Positions 31,055 through 32,800 of a DNA stretch of 32,800 nt are shown here, one piece after another. The DNA comes from Conexibacter sp. CPCC 205762 (GTDB lineage: Bacteria; Actinomycetota; Thermoleophilia; Solirubrobacterales; Solirubrobacteraceae), in the NCBI RefSeq assembly GCF_030646155.1, contig NZ_JAUTDN010000051.1, positions 1 to 32,800 of the forward strand. The letters run 5' to 3'. Each line of letters begins with the position of its first letter. Positions within the stretch are counted from its first letter, which is position 1. A program made the translations under genes and the position numbers. Under the pieces are notes generated by a model. That model was not told where the DNA came from. It saw only the letters and a program-made list of their open reading frames with translations, and made no database searches.

Positions 31055-31468
31055 ATGCCCAAGTACCTGTTGCTCAAGCACTACAGCGGCGGCCCGGCGC
31101 CGCACCACCCGTTCCCGCCGCTGGACCAGTGGGCGCCCGAGGACGTCGAGGCGCACTTCTCCTTCCTGCGGCAGGTCAGAGCGCTGCTGGAGGAGAGCGG
31201 CGAGTACGTCGACTCGCAGGCGCTCTCGCAGGCGCAGACGTGGGTCCGCTACGGCGGGCCGGACGCCGCGCCCGTGGTCACCGACGGCCCGTTGCCCGAG
31301 ACCAACGACCTCGTCGCCGGCTGGTACCTGGTCGACGTCGACTCGCGCGAGCGCGCGCTGGAGATCGCGGCCCACATCTCCTCCGAGCCCGGCCCGGGAG
31401 GCGGCCCGCTGCACGAGTGGATCGACGTGCGCGAGGTGCTGTCCGGGAGAGCCTCGAGCGAGGACTGA
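31055..31468 (+). CDS. YCII-related (DGPF) protein
   Basis: A 137-residue protein of the YCII/DGPF family, a ferredoxin-like alpha/beta fold. The opening MPKYLLLKHYSGG, the VVTDGPLPETNDLVAGWYLVDVDS block (the DGPF-type motif, here DGPL) and the closing GPLHEWIDVREVL are all typical. Such genes are the standard genomic partners and targets of ECF42 sigma factors, and one follows eight bases downstream. Their biochemical activity is unresolved. AAGGAG (31043-31048) sits six bases before the ATG, so the start is secure. The likely promoter is the TGTCGA element about 75 bases upstream. Confidence 0.9.
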   Translation: MPKYLLLKHYSGGPAPHHPFPPLDQWAPEDVEAHFSFLRQVRALLEESGEYVDSQALSQAQTWVRYGGPDAAPVVTDGPLPETNDLVAGWYLVDVDSRERALEIAAHISSEPGPGGGPLHEWIDVREVLSGRASSED

Positions 31469-31475
31469 CGCGGCC

Positions 31476-32675
31476 GTGACCTACGAGCCGGCCGCGGCCT
31501 GGGACGAGCGCGCGCTGCGTGCGCTCGTCCCCCGCGTGCTGGCCGGGCTGGTGCGGCGGGGCGAGCAGTTCGACGCAGCCGAGGACGCGCTGCAGGAGGC
31601 GCTGCTGGAGGCGCTGCGGGTCTGGCCCGAGCATCCGCCGCACGATCCGCGCGCCTGGCTGACGGCGGTCGCGACGCGGCGGCTGGTCGACGCCCGCCGC
31701 AGCGAGGCCGCCCGCCACCGCCGCGAGCAGGAGGCGGAGGCTGAGCCGCGCGCCGAGCCGGCGGCCGGCGAGATCGGCGACGACACGCTCTTCCTGCTCT
31801 TCCGCTGCTGTCATCCTGCGCTCGCGCCGGCCTCGCAGGTGGCGCTGACGCTGCGCGCCGTCGGCGGCCTCACGACGCGCGAGATCGCCGACGCCTTCTA
31901 CGTCCCCGAGGCGACGATGGCGCAGCGGATCAGCCGCGCGAAGCGGACGCTGCGCGGCAGACGGCTCGACCGGCCCGGCGACCTCGCCGTCGTTCTGCGC
32001 GTGCTCTACCTTGTCTACACGACCGGTCACGGCGGTCGCGTCGACCTGGCGGGCGAGGCGATCCGGCTCGCCCGCCAGCTGACGCTCGCGACGGACGAGC
32101 CGGAGGCGCACGGCCTGCTGGCGCTGATGCTGCTCAACCACGCGCGCCTGCCGGCGCGGATCGACGCCGAGGGTCGGCTCGTCACGCTCGACCGCCAGGA
32201 CCGCGGGCTGTGGGACAGACGCGAGATCGCCGAGGGCGTGCGCGTGCTGCAGGCGGCGCTGGCGCGGCAGACGCCGGAGCGGCCGCCCGGCCGCTACCAG
32301 CTCGAGGCCGCGATCGCCGCGCTCCACGACGACGCCGCCAGCGCCGCGGAGACCGACTGGCCGCAGGTCCTCTCCTGGTACGACGAGCTGGTCGCGCTCG
32401 TCGCCGACCCGGTCCGCGACGACCCCGCCGCCGTCCTCGGCCGCGCCGTCGCCGTCGGCCACGTCGCCGGCGCCGCCGCCGGCCTGCGCGAGACCGACCG
32501 CCTGCGCGAGGTGCTCGGCGAGCGCCATCGCTGGCACGCCGTCCGCGGCCACCTGCACGAGCTGGCCGGCGACCTCCCCGCCGCCGGCGCGGCGTACGCC
32601 GAGGCCGCCCGCCGCGCCCCGACCGTCGCCGAGCGCGACCATCTCGTCCGTCAGGCGGCGCGAGCGCGGGGGTGA
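31476..32675 (+). CDS. ECF42-type RNA polymerase sigma factor
   Basis: A 399-residue extracytoplasmic-function sigma factor with a long C-terminal extension. Sigma region 2 is at about 12-75 (VLAGLVRRGEQFDAAEDALQEALLEALRVWP), the linker carries the group signature DDTLFLLFRCCHPALAP (102-118), and region 4 is QVALTLRAVGGLTTREIADAFYVPEATMAQRISRAKRTLR (121-160). The remaining 240 helical residues resemble the TPR-like C-terminal domain of ECF42 factors, reported to be needed for activity; there is no anti-sigma gene nearby. The GTG start is seven bases after the YCII stop. ECF42 factors usually switch on their linked DGPF genes. Confidence 0.93.
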   Translation: MTYEPAAAWDERALRALVPRVLAGLVRRGEQFDAAEDALQEALLEALRVWPEHPPHDPRAWLTAVATRRLVDARRSEAARHRREQEAEAEPRAEPAAGEIGDDTLFLLFRCCHPALAPASQVALTLRAVGGLTTREIADAFYVPEATMAQRISRAKRTLRGRRLDRPGDLAVVLRVLYLVYTTGHGGRVDLAGEAIRLARQLTLATDEPEAHGLLALMLLNHARLPARIDAEGRLVTLDRQDRGLWDRREIAEGVRVLQAALARQTPERPPGRYQLEAAIAALHDDAASAAETDWPQVLSWYDELVALVADPVRDDPAAVLGRAVAVGHVAGAAAGLRETDRLREVLGERHRWHAVRGHLHELAGDLPAAGAAYAEAARRAPTVAERDHLVRQAARARG

Positions 32676-32713
32676 GCGGGTCGCTCGCGCCATCGCCGCC
32701 CGCCCGCCCGGCT

Positions 32714-32800
32714 CTGCCCGCCCGCCCTGCCCGCCCGGCCCTGCCCGCCCGGCCCTGCCCGCCCGGCCCTGCCCGCCCGGCCCCGCCCGCCCGGCCCCGC
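32714..32800. repeat. 14-bp tandem repeat running out of the window
   Basis: About six copies of CTGCCCGCCCGGCC follow the sigma-factor gene. The first copy is 13 bp and the last two read CCG for CTG. The unit is not a multiple of three, so this is non-coding. The array continues past the window end. Confidence 0.9.

Overview
The window is about 32.8 kb of very GC-rich DNA (third codon positions almost always G or C). Gene content and style point to a high-GC actinobacterium, most likely of the Solirubrobacterales/Conexibacter type: oleate hydratase, exported ferritin-like proteins, secreted beta-propeller proteins, many NarL-type two-component systems, an FprB-like ferredoxin reductase and an ECF42-type sigma factor. 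This placement is inferred from style and gene families, not from a marker gene. No rRNA, tRNA, CRISPR array, transposase or phage gene was seen.

Layout. 1-1044: the end of a sensor kinase and its LuxR-type regulator. 1171-4642: proton-translocating transhydrogenase pntA-pntB plus a small secreted protein. 4665-8346: pdxH, a DUF6314 protein, a SnoaL-like protein, a secreted propeller protein and an unrecognised protein. 8456-12325: a D-Ala-D-Ala carboxypeptidase, then a PspC/LiaF-like membrane protein with kinase and regulator, probably a cell-envelope stress system. 12407-14223: glutamate dehydrogenase convergent with a short Gre-like factor. 14359-16669 (minus): regulator-kinase-regulator. 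16800-19998: TetR, AurF-like diiron oxygenase and ferredoxin-fused NADP reductase, behind a twin palindromic operator.

20263-26133 is the most interesting part. It is a tightly packed operon encoding a DszB-like desulfinase homologue, a nitrate/sulfonate-type ABC importer (binding protein, permease, ATPase), an SDR-fold protein that has lost its catalytic triad, and a DszA/NtaA-family flavin monooxygenase. I read it as an uptake-and-desulfurisation pathway for an unknown organosulfur compound. A tandem repeat and a 22-bp palindrome precede it and a TetR gene follows it.

26772-32675: an L,D-transpeptidase, two tandem exported ferritin-like proteins, a divergent oleate hydratase, and a YCII/DGPF protein paired with an ECF42-type sigma factor. 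The window ends in a 14-bp tandem repeat.

Two genome-wide habits stand out. The codon AGA is heavily used for arginine in exported and probably abundant proteins despite the extreme GC content, while regulators use almost none. Short tandem repeats whose unit is a multiple of three occur in and between genes and make Ala/Pro-rich inserts.
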